Positions 40,469 to 48,561 of a stretch of DNA of 64,000 nt are shown here, piece after piece. A program made the translations under genes and the position numbers. The notes beneath the pieces were generated by a model. That model made no database searches. It saw only the letters and a list, made by a program, of their open reading frames with translations, and was not told the DNA's origin. How positions within the stretch are numbered: the stretch's first letter is position 1; each line of letters begins with the position of its first letter. Origin of the DNA: Roseovarius sp. EL26 (GTDB taxonomy: Bacteria; Pseudomonadota; Alphaproteobacteria; Rhodobacterales; Rhodobacteraceae); NCBI RefSeq assembly GCF_900327775.1, contig NZ_OUMZ01000005.1:558001-622000 (forward strand), given 5' to 3'.

Positions 40469-40897
40469 GACGATACTGACCAGCAGCTTATCTCAGCACT
40501 TCGGCACAATGCGCGGGCTTCTTTGTCTGATCTGGCCATAACGCTGGGAGTGTCGCGGACCACTGTGCGCGGGCGGATTGAGCGACTTAAACAAAATGGT
40601 GAGATCGTAGGGTTTACCGTTGTTTTGAAGGGCGAAACCGCGTTGGATCCGGTGCGCGGTTTGATGTCGTTGGGAATTGAAGGGCGCGGAATGGAGAGAA
40701 TATTGAGGCAACTCAATGGCCTGCGAGAGGTGCGGGCGATTCATACCACCAACGGGCGCTGGGATCTGATCGTCGAGATTGGAACGGCAACACTGGAGCA
40801 TCTGGATAAGATTCTCGCGCAGATCCGCAAGTTTGACGGGATCGCCAGCTCGGAAACCAGCCTGCTGCTGAGCACACGCAAATCTTCGACTGGTTAG
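40466..40897 (+). CDS. Lrp/AsnC-family transcriptional regulator of arginine catabolism
   Basis: A 143-residue regulator with an N-terminal AsnC-type helix-turn-helix (about 1-55: LDDTDxxLI-like start, SLSDLAITLGVSRTTVRGRIERLKQNG) and a C-terminal RAM effector domain (about 65-140) that binds an amino acid. It diverges from the arginase operon, so control by arginine or ornithine is likely but inferred. ATG 40466 is preferred because a GTGAG element lies before it; ATG 40445 would add seven residues without a ribosome site. Confidence 0.85.
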   Translation: MDDTDQQLISALRHNARASLSDLAITLGVSRTTVRGRIERLKQNGEIVGFTVVLKGETALDPVRGLMSLGIEGRGMERILRQLNGLREVRAIHTTNGRWDLIVEIGTATLEHLDKILAQIRKFDGIASSETSLLLSTRKSSTG

Positions 40898-40962
40898 ACG
40901 CAAATTTGCGTACAACCTGTACCACTTGTACGCGGGTTTGGTACGCAACTCGCAGATCTGGG

Positions 40963-41862
40963 TCAGGTGCCGAACTCATCGCAGTAGCATTGCCTTAAGA
41001 AGGGGCTGCGGCGGGCGAAGATGGAGTTGGCAATTCCGACCCCGGTTAGCTCCCACACTCCATAAGTCGGCTCAGTTTGGTGATTGCGCAAATGAACCAT
41101 GCCTAGATCGCGGCAGATCTGTTCACCTCCGGCAGAACAGGAGATCGTTCCAATACCATGCAGTAAGACGCCACGGCGGGCTTCGGTCTCCAGAAAATCG
41201 ATGAAAGATGACAGCAATAGGGTCGTGGCGGCTTGATGGCCTGGACCAACGGCGAGAATGGGGCAGTAGCCAAAGTAAGTGCCGGGCAGAATAGGACGGT
41301 GAATGCGGTCAAGCGAAAGCTCGGTTTCAACCAGTTCGCCTGAGCGGAAGCGGGCTTCGTCTTCGGGGATGAGAAAAGGCAGGGCCCATTTAGCCACCAT
41401 CTGGCCATTACACATGACGGCACACCAGTGATCACGGTGAACCTCGTAGATCGGCCCGAAGATACTTTCGTTGGCCGCAAACTGGGGTGGAACATGCCCC
41501 AAAACGTCATCCGCAAATTCGATTGAGGCACGTGCTGCCGTTTTCCACGAGCCATCAAACGCCGTATTCACCGAATGATCATCAAGTAAGTGGTAGGTGT
41601 TGTTGTCTGATGGAGAAGAGTGACGCGCCTCCCAATCTGTACGGCAGGCCAGAATGTCGGGAGATGCCCAACCAAGCCGTTCGTTTAGTCTGTGTTCAAG
41701 ATCACCGCGAATGAAAGAGAGCGAGCGCTCGTATTTGCTGATCGCTTCGATGCTCACCCCTAAAATCTCGGCCAGACCTTCTTGTGTGACACGCCCGTGG
41801 GTGCCATTGCGTGCGCGCCAATCTTTTAGTTTGCGGGCAAAGAGAGATGCGTCATGGGCCAT
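40963..41862 (-). CDS. XRE-type HTH regulator fused to a GNAT-like domain
   Basis: A 299-residue protein. An N-terminal XRE helix-turn-helix (about 8-65: VTQEGLAEILGVSIEAISKYERSLS) is followed after a linker by a region that resembles a GNAT fold: the segment ILAVGPGHQAATTLLLSSFIDFLETEARRGVLLHGIG and CRDLGMVHL follow the order of GNAT motif A and B, though the acetyl-CoA pyrophosphate loop is degenerate. It may sense a ligand rather than catalyse acetylation. No catabolic partner is adjacent. Confidence 0.7.
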   Translation of the reverse strand: MAHDASLFARKLKDWRARNGTHGRVTQEGLAEILGVSIEAISKYERSLSFIRGDLEHRLNERLGWASPDILACRTDWEARHSSPSDNNTYHLLDDHSVNTAFDGSWKTAARASIEFADDVLGHVPPQFAANESIFGPIYEVHRDHWCAVMCNGQMVAKWALPFLIPEDEARFRSGELVETELSLDRIHRPILPGTYFGYCPILAVGPGHQAATTLLLSSFIDFLETEARRGVLLHGIGTISCSAGGEQICRDLGMVHLRNHQTEPTYGVWELTGVGIANSIFARRSPFLRQCYCDEFGT

Positions 41863-42011
41863 GCCATAAGCATGACATCCGCCCTATCACTTCGCCAAGT
41901 GAATTCGGGGTGATTTACGGGTTGTTACGGGTTCTACCGGATCGAGGCCGTGGTTTGATGTCCGACACAGGGGCAGGGTGATTGCAGGTTTTCAATCGCA
42001 GGAGGCACGCC

Positions 42012-42176
42012 ATGACTCGCCGCATTTCATCGCTGACACAGGTTAGTGTTCTGACCAGTGTTCCGTTTTCTTCAAACCTAAAAGGCGCGCGTTGCCGGCA
42101 CAATCAACCCGTGGACCCGGATGATTGGTATACAAAGGATCGTCGCCAAAGGGCCAAGCTGTGCCAAAAGATTTGA
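42012..42176 (+). CDS. Small 54-residue protein with a WhiB-like half-motif
   Basis: A short ORF with an excellent ribosome site (AGGAGG six bases before the ATG). The C-terminal part contains a Cys followed by VDPDDWYTKDRRQRAKLC, reminiscent of the WhiB DP-x-x-W/F ... C arrangement, but only two cysteines are present instead of four and the protein stops right after the second. It could be a truncated relative, an unrelated small protein, or chance. Confidence 0.4.
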   Translation: MTRRISSLTQVSVLTSVPFSSNLKGARCRHNQPVDPDDWYTKDRRQRAKLCQKI

Positions 42177-42307
42177 TGAGGCAATCTGATTCGCAGTGAC
42201 GGATGACTGTTGGATAGTGCTGATCTTAGGCTTCTTGCATAAATGATCTGAAACGGAACCGTCGTGCGTACCTGATCGTGTTGACCATAATCTTAGGTGG
42301 TTCATCC

Positions 42308-42338
42308 AACGGCGGCTAAGCGGGACGAAACCGCCGTT
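42308..42338. repeat. Inverted repeat, possible decayed repeat element
   Basis: AACGGCGG (42308-42315) pairs with CCGCCGTT (42331-42338) across a 15-base loop. It lies in a gene-free region downstream of the monooxygenase-like gene and may be part of a REP-like or eroded element. Confidence 0.35.
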
Positions 42339-42368
42339 CGCTTTTGCAGATTGAATGTCTGTTTCTGC

Positions 42369-42399
42369 GTTTTGCGGCCCCGAAGCAGGACCGCAAAAC
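42369..42399 (-). other. Hairpin at the 3' end of the monooxygenase-like gene
   Basis: GTTTTGCGG and CCGCAAAAC form a nine-bp stem around a 13-base loop, seven bases beyond the stop of the minus-strand gene at 42406. There is no T-run, so termination is uncertain. Confidence 0.35.
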
Positions 42400-42405
42400 T
42401 CTTGT

Positions 42406-42720
42406 TCAATGTGTTTCAAGCGAGACATAGACATCCATCTCGGCTTCATGGTCGAAGTCACTGAGGTCCATGACTGAAAAGAACATCGCGCAAACGGGCG
42501 ATTCCATTTCTTTCTTGATAACGTCTTGGTAGTCGTCGCGGCTTCGGAACTGGACGATATCGAGGTAGGTTCCGTCAGACTTGCGAACAAGCTCACGACG
42601 CAACACGCCTGCTTCATGCGCGACAAAGTCCTTTTGGAACGCCTTCGAGGCTGCAAGCAGATCGGCCTCAGTTTTACCCTCAGCAAGTTTGATGGGTGCA
42701 AGAACAGTAACTGGTGACAT
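42406..42720 (-). CDS. Small ABM/NIPSNAP-like monooxygenase-fold protein
   Basis: A 104-residue single-domain protein of the dimeric alpha/beta-barrel type: VTVLAPIKLAEGKTEADLLAASKAF, then HEAGVLRRELVRKSDGTYLDIVQFRSRDDYQDV. Proteins of this fold include antibiotic-biosynthesis monooxygenases and stress-related enzymes. No cofactor is expected. It diverges from the WYL regulator at 42796, which probably controls it. Confidence 0.7.
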   Translation of the reverse strand: MSPVTVLAPIKLAEGKTEADLLAASKAFQKDFVAHEAGVLRRELVRKSDGTYLDIVQFRSRDDYQDVIKKEMESPVCAMFFSVMDLSDFDHEAEMDVYVSLETH

Positions 42721-42795
42721 CTTTTCTCCTTCAATGGTCGTTGTGTCACGAAGATATTTATTGCTTAATATGACATTTTATGTCGTATTTATGGA

Positions 42796-43527
42796 ATGGC
42801 GCGCGCAAATTCATATGATCGGCTCAGACGGCTTGAACTTTTGGCAGCACACCTCAAGCAAGAAGGGTTCAGCACCATCAAGGAGCTGGCTGAATCCCAT
42901 GATGTAAGCGAGCGCACAATCTCACGCGATTTGCAGCTGATGCGAGACCAGGGCCTCCCAATTGACTCGGATCGCGGACGCGGTGGCGGCGTTCGGCTGG
43001 ATCGTCACTGGGGCATCGGGCGCCTCAACTTGAGCTACCCTGAAGCGGTCGACCTTCTAATCAGCATTTCCGTTGCCGAGCAGATGAAGTCACCGATTTT
43101 CCTTGCGAACCTAGCATCCATCAGACGGCAACTCATCGCCTCATTCTCGGCGGAGAAAAGGGAGAGAGTTGATCGGCTAAAGTCTCGAATACTGATCGGC
43201 GAGACGGCTTCGACCTTCGTTCAAGGGTCAGTTGTTTTGGCCGATGGTAAGGCGGTCCAGAAACTGCACCAGGGTTTTCTCGATCAGACAAACGTGAGTA
43301 TCCGCTATAAGGACGACGATAAGATCACCACCCGCGAGATAGAAGCGCATTACCTTCTACTGAACTATCCGATCTGGTATGTGCTTGCCGTCGATCACCT
43401 CCGCGACGCTATGCGAACATTCCGTTGCGATCGGGTCCTAAGCGCTGAGCTCACCGACACGAAGTTTCAGGTTTTGTCGAAGACAAGCTTCGCCCAGTCC
43501 TTGGAGGGGAACAAACTGCTGAAATAG
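42796..43527 (+). CDS. HTH/WYL-domain transcriptional regulator (YafY type)
   Basis: A 243-residue regulator with an N-terminal DeoR/HTH_11-type winged helix (about 5-75: TIKELAESHDVSERTISRDLQLMRDQGLPIDSDRGRGGGVRL) and a C-terminal WYL-like ligand-binding region (about 130-235). Such proteins sense small ligands or nucleic acids. It diverges from the small monooxygenase-like gene, implying local regulation. Confidence 0.8.
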   Translation: MARANSYDRLRRLELLAAHLKQEGFSTIKELAESHDVSERTISRDLQLMRDQGLPIDSDRGRGGGVRLDRHWGIGRLNLSYPEAVDLLISISVAEQMKSPIFLANLASIRRQLIASFSAEKRERVDRLKSRILIGETASTFVQGSVVLADGKAVQKLHQGFLDQTNVSIRYKDDDKITTREIEAHYLLLNYPIWYVLAVDHLRDAMRTFRCDRVLSAELTDTKFQVLSKTSFAQSLEGNKLLK

Positions 43528-43635
43528 AAACGCGGTCATTCAGCACCTGCGCAGCATCCGCCACAATGAGCTCAGAGCGGACCTTTTTACAAGTGCCGCT
43601 TGGTCCTTTGGGTCACAACGTGAGGTGTCTGTTTG

Positions 43636-44082
43636 TCAAGCCACCGAAAGACAGGCGCATTTGGCCTTGTGGTTGATGGCTTGCGATGTGCTGCCTTGCA
43701 GGAGTGCGCCGACGTTTCCCAGACCACGGCGACCGGTGACAATCAGGTCTGCGCCGCAGTTTTCGGCATAATTTGTAATGTGGTCGGCGGGGTCACCATT
43801 TTTCAGATGTGCCTGCGTAACGTCGATATTGCAGGTTTTTGCGACGGCTTTGCCAGTTTCAAGAATTTTGTTTCCTGCATCCTCGACCTCTTTTGGCGAT
43901 GGCATGGTCGTGGCAACGTGGTAGCCCGGCACAGCACCCATCGCAAATGCGACTGTTTGGGGTTGGGGGGTATGGATCAGGTGGATCTCAGACGCGTATT
44001 TCTGTGCCATGTCACAGGCGACACGCAGCGCATGTTCCGCAGAGTCCGATCCGTCGATTCCAACGACAATATTCTTGAACAT
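43636..44082 (-). CDS. Universal stress protein (UspA family), copy 1
   Basis: A 148-residue UspA-fold protein beginning IVVGIDGSDSAEHAL. The ATP-binding signature GADLIVTGRRGLGNVGALLQGSTSQAINHKA (G-x2-G-x9-G-S/T pattern) is intact, so it probably binds ATP. The start at 44082 follows AAAGGAGG; further upstream lies a 9-bp tandem repeat (44102-44153). It is one of two tandem paralogues (see 44228-44674). Confidence 0.87.
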   Translation of the reverse strand: MFKNIVVGIDGSDSAEHALRVACDMAQKYASEIHLIHTPQPQTVAFAMGAVPGYHVATTMPSPKEVEDAGNKILETGKAVAKTCNIDVTQAHLKNGDPADHITNYAENCGADLIVTGRRGLGNVGALLQGSTSQAINHKAKCACLSVA

Positions 44083-44101
44083 ATCCTTTCCTCCTTTGAT
44101 G

Positions 44102-44153
44102 AAAGCATCCAAAGCATCCAAAGCATCCAAAGCATCCAAAGCATCCAAAGCAT
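44102..44153 (-). repeat. 9-bp tandem repeat upstream of a universal stress gene
   Basis: The unit AAAGCATCC is repeated five times perfectly, with a sixth partial copy (AAAGCAT), from 44102 to 44153. It lies just upstream of the AAAGGAGG ribosome site of the minus-strand usp gene. Read in frame it would encode Ala-Leu-Asp repeats if translation began further upstream. Confidence 0.9.
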
Positions 44154-44227
44154 ACGCTAGACGTATTCTGCCGACATTGACCTGCATCAATAGAGGGAGC
44201 TGTCGTTGATTGTGGTTGGTCGGAGTG

Positions 44228-44674
44228 TCAGGTCACCGAAAGACAGGCGCATTTGGCCTTGTGATTGACGGCTTGTGAGGTGCTGCCTTGGATGAGGGCG
44301 CCAAGACTGCCCAAACCACGCCGGCCGGTAACGATCAGGTCGGCCTCGCAGGCCTCGGCATATTCGGTGATCTGGTTGGCTGGGTCACCAGATTTTAAAT
44401 GTGCTTGCGCAATGTCGACACCGCCGGTCTTTGCAATGGCCTTTCCTGCATCCAAAATCTTGTTACCTGCGGTTTTGACCTCGTCCGAGGTGGGCATGGA
44501 TGTTGCTGTGTGATAGCCAGTCAGCGCGCCCATCGCAAATGCAACTGTTTGTGGTTGTGGGACATGGATCAGGTGGATTTCGGCCGCAAATTTTTGCGCT
44601 AGTTCACAGGCGACGCGCAGCGCATTGTCTGAGATTTCTGATCCGTCAATTCCGACGACAATGGTCTTGAACAT
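44228..44674 (-). CDS. Universal stress protein (UspA family), copy 2
   Basis: A 148-residue paralogue of the neighbouring usp gene, sharing IVVGIDGSEISDNALRVACELAQKFAAEIHLIH and the ATP-loop GRRGLGSLGALIQGSTSQAVNHKAKCACLSV. The two genes are a tandem duplication on the minus strand, separated by the 9-bp repeat tract and about 145 bases. Confidence 0.88.
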   Translation of the reverse strand: MFKTIVVGIDGSEISDNALRVACELAQKFAAEIHLIHVPQPQTVAFAMGALTGYHTATSMPTSDEVKTAGNKILDAGKAIAKTGGVDIAQAHLKSGDPANQITEYAEACEADLIVTGRRGLGSLGALIQGSTSQAVNHKAKCACLSVT

Positions 44675-44760
44675 AATATCACCCGGTCATTGTAAGTAAT
44701 GGCAGTATAACCGGCTTTGGTTTTACCGCCACTGATTTAGCTGAACCTTGGGGTGTTGGG

Positions 44761-45012
44761 TTAGCTGCCTGCCATGCCCGCCAACATGGCAAAGAGCGCA
44801 ACGATGTGGATGAGCATGATGGCGCGATCGTTCCACAAGATGCCAACCGTGCCCCAGCCTAGAACACCGATCAGGAATAGATAGAGGTTCCACGGTGTCC
44901 AGCCAAAGGCGGTGGCGGTGTAGCCCATGATCTGGATAACAGAGGCAAGCCATTTAATGATGAAAGCGATGCGCTCGGAACGGTCGGGGGGGAGGATTTG
45001 ATCAGACTGCAT
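44761..45012 (-). CDS. Small inner-membrane protein next to the SDR gene
   Basis: An 83-residue protein with two or three hydrophobic helices (about 18-35, 42-60 and 65-82). No family is recognised with certainty. Its start overlaps the end of the SDR gene by 11 bases, so the two are probably translated together. Confidence 0.65.
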   Translation of the reverse strand: MQSDQILPPDRSERIAFIIKWLASVIQIMGYTATAFGWTPWNLYLFLIGVLGWGTVGILWNDRAIMLIHIVALFAMLAGMAGS

Positions 45013-45706
45013 TGGTCAACCCCCCGTCAACGCGCAGGTTCTGGCCTGTCATGTATGTGCTGCCGGATGACGCCAGATAACCGATTAGCGAGGAGACCTC
45101 GGCCACGGTGCCATACCGCCCCATGGGAATGCGGGCTTTGCGGTCATCTGTTTCGGGCAGGCTGTCGATGAAGCCGGGCAAGACATTGTTCATGCGAATC
45201 CCCTGGGTGGCATAACGATCAGCGTAGAGTTTGGAGAAGGCGGCGAGGCTGGCACGGAAGACGCCGGAGGTGGGAAACAGTGGATCGGGCTCAAACGCGG
45301 CAAAGGTCGAGATGTTGATGATTGATCCACTGCCTTGCCCTTGCATGATTGGTGTGACCAAACGGGTGGGGCGGATGACGTTCATCAGATAGTAGTCCAT
45401 TCCCAGATGCCAGTCGTCATCCGAGATATCGAGCACGTCCCCCTTGGGGCCATGACCGGCGGAATTGACTAGTACATCAACGCGCCCCCAACGGGATTTT
45501 GCGCCCTCGACCAGTGTGGCCAGATCACCAGGGATAAGGTTGGAGCCGGTGACACCAAAACCACCCAGTTCATTGCCCAGGGCCTCGCCCTTGCCGGAGG
45601 AGGACAGGATGCCAACCCGAAAACCATCGGCGGCCAGGCGCCGGGCTGCGGCGGCGCCAAGACCACTGCCACCTGCAGTGATGAGTGCTACTTTTTCTAC
45701 TGACAT
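45002..45706 (-). CDS. Short-chain dehydrogenase/reductase with a degenerate catalytic site
   Basis: A 234-residue classical SDR. The cofactor loop TAGGSGLGAAAAR and NSAGHG are normal. The catalytic YxxxK is not: the aligned position reads F-R-A-S-L (in FPTSGVFRASLAAFSK), replacing both Tyr and Lys. The catalytic Ser (INISTF) and the C-terminal NVLPGFIDS region are present. It is probably a non-canonical or non-catalytic SDR; a sequencing error is unlikely because two separate codons are changed. It diverges from a LysR gene at 45804. Confidence 0.82.
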   Translation of the reverse strand: MSVEKVALITAGGSGLGAAAARRLAADGFRVGILSSSGKGEALGNELGGFGVTGSNLIPGDLATLVEGAKSRWGRVDVLVNSAGHGPKGDVLDISDDDWHLGMDYYLMNVIRPTRLVTPIMQGQGSGSIINISTFAAFEPDPLFPTSGVFRASLAAFSKLYADRYATQGIRMNNVLPGFIDSLPETDDRKARIPMGRYGTVAEVSSLIGYLASSGSTYMTGQNLRVDGGLTNAV

Positions 45707-45803
45707 GCTGTATTCCTTTCTCTGTTGTGTTTAATTTATCTGTCTCAAAATAGAATTGCGCGACAGAATTGATTTGTTCTGACAGTAGAATTACTATCGC
45801 ATT

Positions 45804-46685
45804 ATGGATCAACTCCCTCCTCTCAATGGGCTGCGCGCGTTCGAGGCGTCAGGCCAGTATCTGAGCTTTCGTGCCGCGGCTGATGCGCTGGGCGTGACGC
45901 AAGGCGCTGTGGCCCAGCAGGTGCGCGCCTTGGAGGCCCATCTGGGCATGCCCTTGTTTGAACGGTTACCCAAGGGTTTGGCATTTACGCTGGCTGGGCG
46001 TGGGTATCATGCGCGGGTTCAAGTCGCGTTTGAGGAACTGCGCGAGGCGACCAAAACCCTACGCCCGCAGCCGGGGAAGGTTCTGATCAGCGTGACGCCA
46101 ACCTTTGCGGCGAAATGGCTGATCCCCAATCTTGCGGCGTTTTCGCAGGCACATCCCGATATCGATCTGCGGGTTCTGGCCACGGAACGGGTCTCTAGCT
46201 TTCACAGTGATGGTATCAATCTGGCGGTGCGGCAGGGGCAACCCCCCTTTGGCTCTGGGGTTGAGGCCTCTCATCTGTTCCCGCAGGAAATCATTGCCAT
46301 TGCCGCGCCGCCCGTGATGGCGGGGAGATCACTGCCTTTAGCGCCGGATGAGTTGGCGGAGATGCCCAAACTGCATGATGCGCACGATCTTTGGCCAGAA
46401 TATTTGGCGCGGTTTGGATTTCACAACCGCAGTGACAGCGGGGTACGGTTAAGCCAAACTTCATTGGCGATAGACGCTGCACTTGCGGGGCAGGGCGTTG
46501 CTCTTGTTGGTCGTTTTCTTGTCGCGCGCGATATTGAGGAGGGGCGGTTGGTGCAGATCCGGCCCGAGGTGCTAGTGGGGCAGAATGATTTCTATCTTCT
46601 GGCTGAAAAACCCGCAAAGCGTAGCAAAGCCTCTGATGCGGTGCATCAATGGCTTTTGTCGATTGCAGAGAAACAGATTGACTGA
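45804..46685 (+). CDS. LysR-family transcriptional regulator (GcvA-like)
   Basis: A 293-residue LysR protein: N-terminal HTH (about 3-62: LNGLRAFEASGQYLSFRAAADALGVTQGAVAQQVRALEAHLGMPLFERL) and a C-terminal periplasmic-binding-type effector domain (about 90-290). It diverges from the SDR and likely regulates it. It converges on dsbB with one base between the stops. Confidence 0.87.
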   Translation: MDQLPPLNGLRAFEASGQYLSFRAAADALGVTQGAVAQQVRALEAHLGMPLFERLPKGLAFTLAGRGYHARVQVAFEELREATKTLRPQPGKVLISVTPTFAAKWLIPNLAAFSQAHPDIDLRVLATERVSSFHSDGINLAVRQGQPPFGSGVEASHLFPQEIIAIAAPPVMAGRSLPLAPDELAEMPKLHDAHDLWPEYLARFGFHNRSDSGVRLSQTSLAIDAALAGQGVALVGRFLVARDIEEGRLVQIRPEVLVGQNDFYLLAEKPAKRSKASDAVHQWLLSIAEKQID

Positions 46686-46686
46686 G

Positions 46687-47148
46687 TTAGCCTTTGCGCG
46701 CGGCCTGCACCCAGATGCCGGCCAGAAGCAGGGATAGGATCATGTTCCAGCTGGCCATGGACAGGGTGAACAGCTCCCATGGGACTTCGTCGCAACGAAT
46801 GACAGGCGCGGCCATGATCTGATCAAACAGGTCATCCGCTGACATGCCTGATGCGCCAGAAGATGTGCATGTGGCGGGTCCTTCCCACCAGCCGCGCTCC
46901 ACACCAGTGTGGTAGCCACCAACTGCGGCCGTGGATAGTGCGGCCAGCGCGCCGAACCAGCACAAGATACGTGCGGGCAGGGCAAGGGCCAATGCGCCGA
47001 TGACAACCGCAGCGGCGTGAGGCCAGCGTTGCCATAGGCACAGCTTGCACGGGGCCATGCCGCCAATGTGTTGAAAGCCAAAGGCCATTGCGAGGGTCAG
47101 GGCCGAGCCTGCCGCAGCCAGCAAGATAAATGTGCGTTGAGCTGTCAT
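46687..47148 (-). CDS. dsbB: Disulfide bond formation protein DsbB-like
   Basis: A 153-residue membrane protein with four hydrophobic helices that re-oxidises a DsbA-type oxidase using quinone. The first redox pair is the C-K-L-C motif in the first periplasmic loop (PCKLCLWQRW), with the quinone-binding Arg following; the second pair is split across the second loop (CTSSG and RCDEVPW). Its ATG overlaps the stop of the upstream DedA-like gene by four bases. Confidence 0.85.
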   Translation of the reverse strand: MTAQRTFILLAAAGSALTLAMAFGFQHIGGMAPCKLCLWQRWPHAAAVVIGALALALPARILCWFGALAALSTAAVGGYHTGVERGWWEGPATCTSSGASGMSADDLFDQIMAAPVIRCDEVPWELFTLSMASWNMILSLLLAGIWVQAARKG

Positions 47149-47723
47149 AGGTGTTTCACCAGATAGAACCCACCAACAAGCAGGATGATGAAGAGGGTGA
47201 ACATCAACCCAAGGCGTTTTTCGATGAAGTTACGGATGGGCTCACCAAATTTCCATAGCAGACCCGCGACCAAAAAGAAGCGGATGCCGCGCGCCAGAAT
47301 GGATGTTGCTATAAACGTCATCAGCGGCATGCCAGTCCAACCTGACATGATGGTGATCACCTTGTAGGGGAAAGGGGTGACGCCTGCGGTCAGGACCGCC
47401 CAAAACCCGAAGTCGTTAAATTTGGTGCTGAACTCGGCCATGGAATCTGCTTTTCCCATGGATTCCAGAATCGGCTGGCCGATTTGTTCAAAGGCAAAGG
47501 CGCCGATGGCATAGCCGAGCATGCCGCCCAGCACAGAAGAGACCAAAGCAACCAACGCGATCAGCCAGGCCCGGTTGGGGCGTGCCAGGATCATCGGGAT
47601 CATCAAAATGTCAGGCGGTATTGGGAAAAATGAGCTCTCGACAAAGGACACACCTGCCAACACCCATAGGGCGCGCGGATGGTCGGCCATTCTGATTGTC
47701 CAGTCGTAAAGGCCTTTGAGCAT
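47145..47723 (-). CDS. YqaA/DedA-type (SNARE-associated) membrane protein
   Basis: A 192-residue integral membrane protein of the VTT/DedA group. Characteristic segments are SFVESSFFPIPPDILMIP, GGMLGYAIGAFAFEQIG and TPFPYKVITIMSGWTGMP. Such proteins have been linked to lipid scrambling and membrane homeostasis. The ATG at 47723 is used because the upstream GTG (47756) adds a basic stretch with no ribosome site; the choice is moderate in certainty. It is coupled to dsbB through a four-base overlap. Confidence 0.78.
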   Translation of the reverse strand: MLKGLYDWTIRMADHPRALWVLAGVSFVESSFFPIPPDILMIPMILARPNRAWLIALVALVSSVLGGMLGYAIGAFAFEQIGQPILESMGKADSMAEFSTKFNDFGFWAVLTAGVTPFPYKVITIMSGWTGMPLMTFIATSILARGIRFFLVAGLLWKFGEPIRNFIEKRLGLMFTLFIILLVGGFYLVKHL

Positions 47724-47911
47724 GCGCCTGATCCATTTAGTTTTATTGCTTGCCACAGATCACGGGCCAAAGCGCGGGTCAAGAGTGATGGATCGAACAT
47801 GATGTCGCGGCTCGCGTATTCAACGGCCCGCGAAAATTTCGTAAATTATCAAGCAAGGAGCAATTGTAGGGCTGGACCTCGGGTTTCAGCTTCGCTAGAG
47901 AAGGCTTCAGT

Positions 47912-47995
47912 GCCCAAGTGGCGGAATGGTAGACGCAGGGGATTCAAAATCCCCCGCCGCGAGGCGTGCCGGTTCGAGTCCGGCCTTGGGTACCA
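47912..47995 (+). tRNA. tRNA-Leu (anticodon CAA)
   Basis: A full type II cloverleaf. The acceptor stem GCCCAAG pairs with CTTGGGT; the anticodon arm GGGGA-TTCAAAA-TCCCC shows anticodon CAA; a variable arm and the T arm with GGTTCGAGTCC follow; CCA is encoded at 47993-47995. Confidence 0.93.
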
Positions 47996-48177
47996 ATTTT
48001 TTCCGCAATGAAAACAGTTGATTGCAATGCGTTCCGTGTTGGCGTCTCTGTCTTGACGTGTGGTGATCTCCCGCGACTCCCATATTCTCGTTCCGCTCTA
48101 TTCTTGGCGTTTTCGAGCGGCTTTCGAGAGCGTTTTCCGGCTGGCGAGTCGGCGATTGTTTCAAGAGATTGATTGGT

Positions 48178-48420
48178 TATCGCACTTTTAGATGGTCGCC
48201 GTGTTCTGATCGAAGGCTCAACATCGCTTCTAGCCGTTGTTGGTTTGGCGCAGGGATTGTCGATTTGATCCCCGTTCCTAGCAACACACGTGTTTGGCTT
48301 GCTGTTGGCGTGACGGACATGCGGCGCGGGTTCGATACACTGGCTGCACAAGCCGAGAAAGTTCTGGCCGAAGGTCCGTTCTGGCCATTTGTTTGTCTTC
48401 TCGCCAGGGCTCTCGTTGTC
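48178..48420 (+). pseudogene. IS66-family transposase remnant (orf1 tail and orf2/TnpB, frameshifted)
   Basis: From 48265 the reading frame gives [21 protein letters not shown] followed by [17 protein letters not shown], the unmistakable start of IS66 Orf2. At about 48382 a two-base loss breaks the frame: the continuation SGHLFVF is found in the next frame. Immediately upstream, another frame ([17 protein letters not shown]...) ends with TGA at 48266-48268 and resembles the end of IS66 Orf1. Orf3 and both terminal repeats are gone. This is a decayed insertion sequence. Confidence 0.82.
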
Positions 48421-48561
48421 TTTCTCATCGTCCACTCCTCAGTGTCTACGATGAGCAACAAACACTCTCTTAACAAATGCCCTTATTTGGACCTATAAGC
48501 GCTGACGTCAGACACTCCGCGATGAGCTGATCTGGGGTGTGATAACCCTGTCTGAACTCAG

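Noticed and set aside
44102..44153. CRISPR-like array
   Set aside because: The repeat is only nine bases with no spacers; it is a simple tandem repeat.
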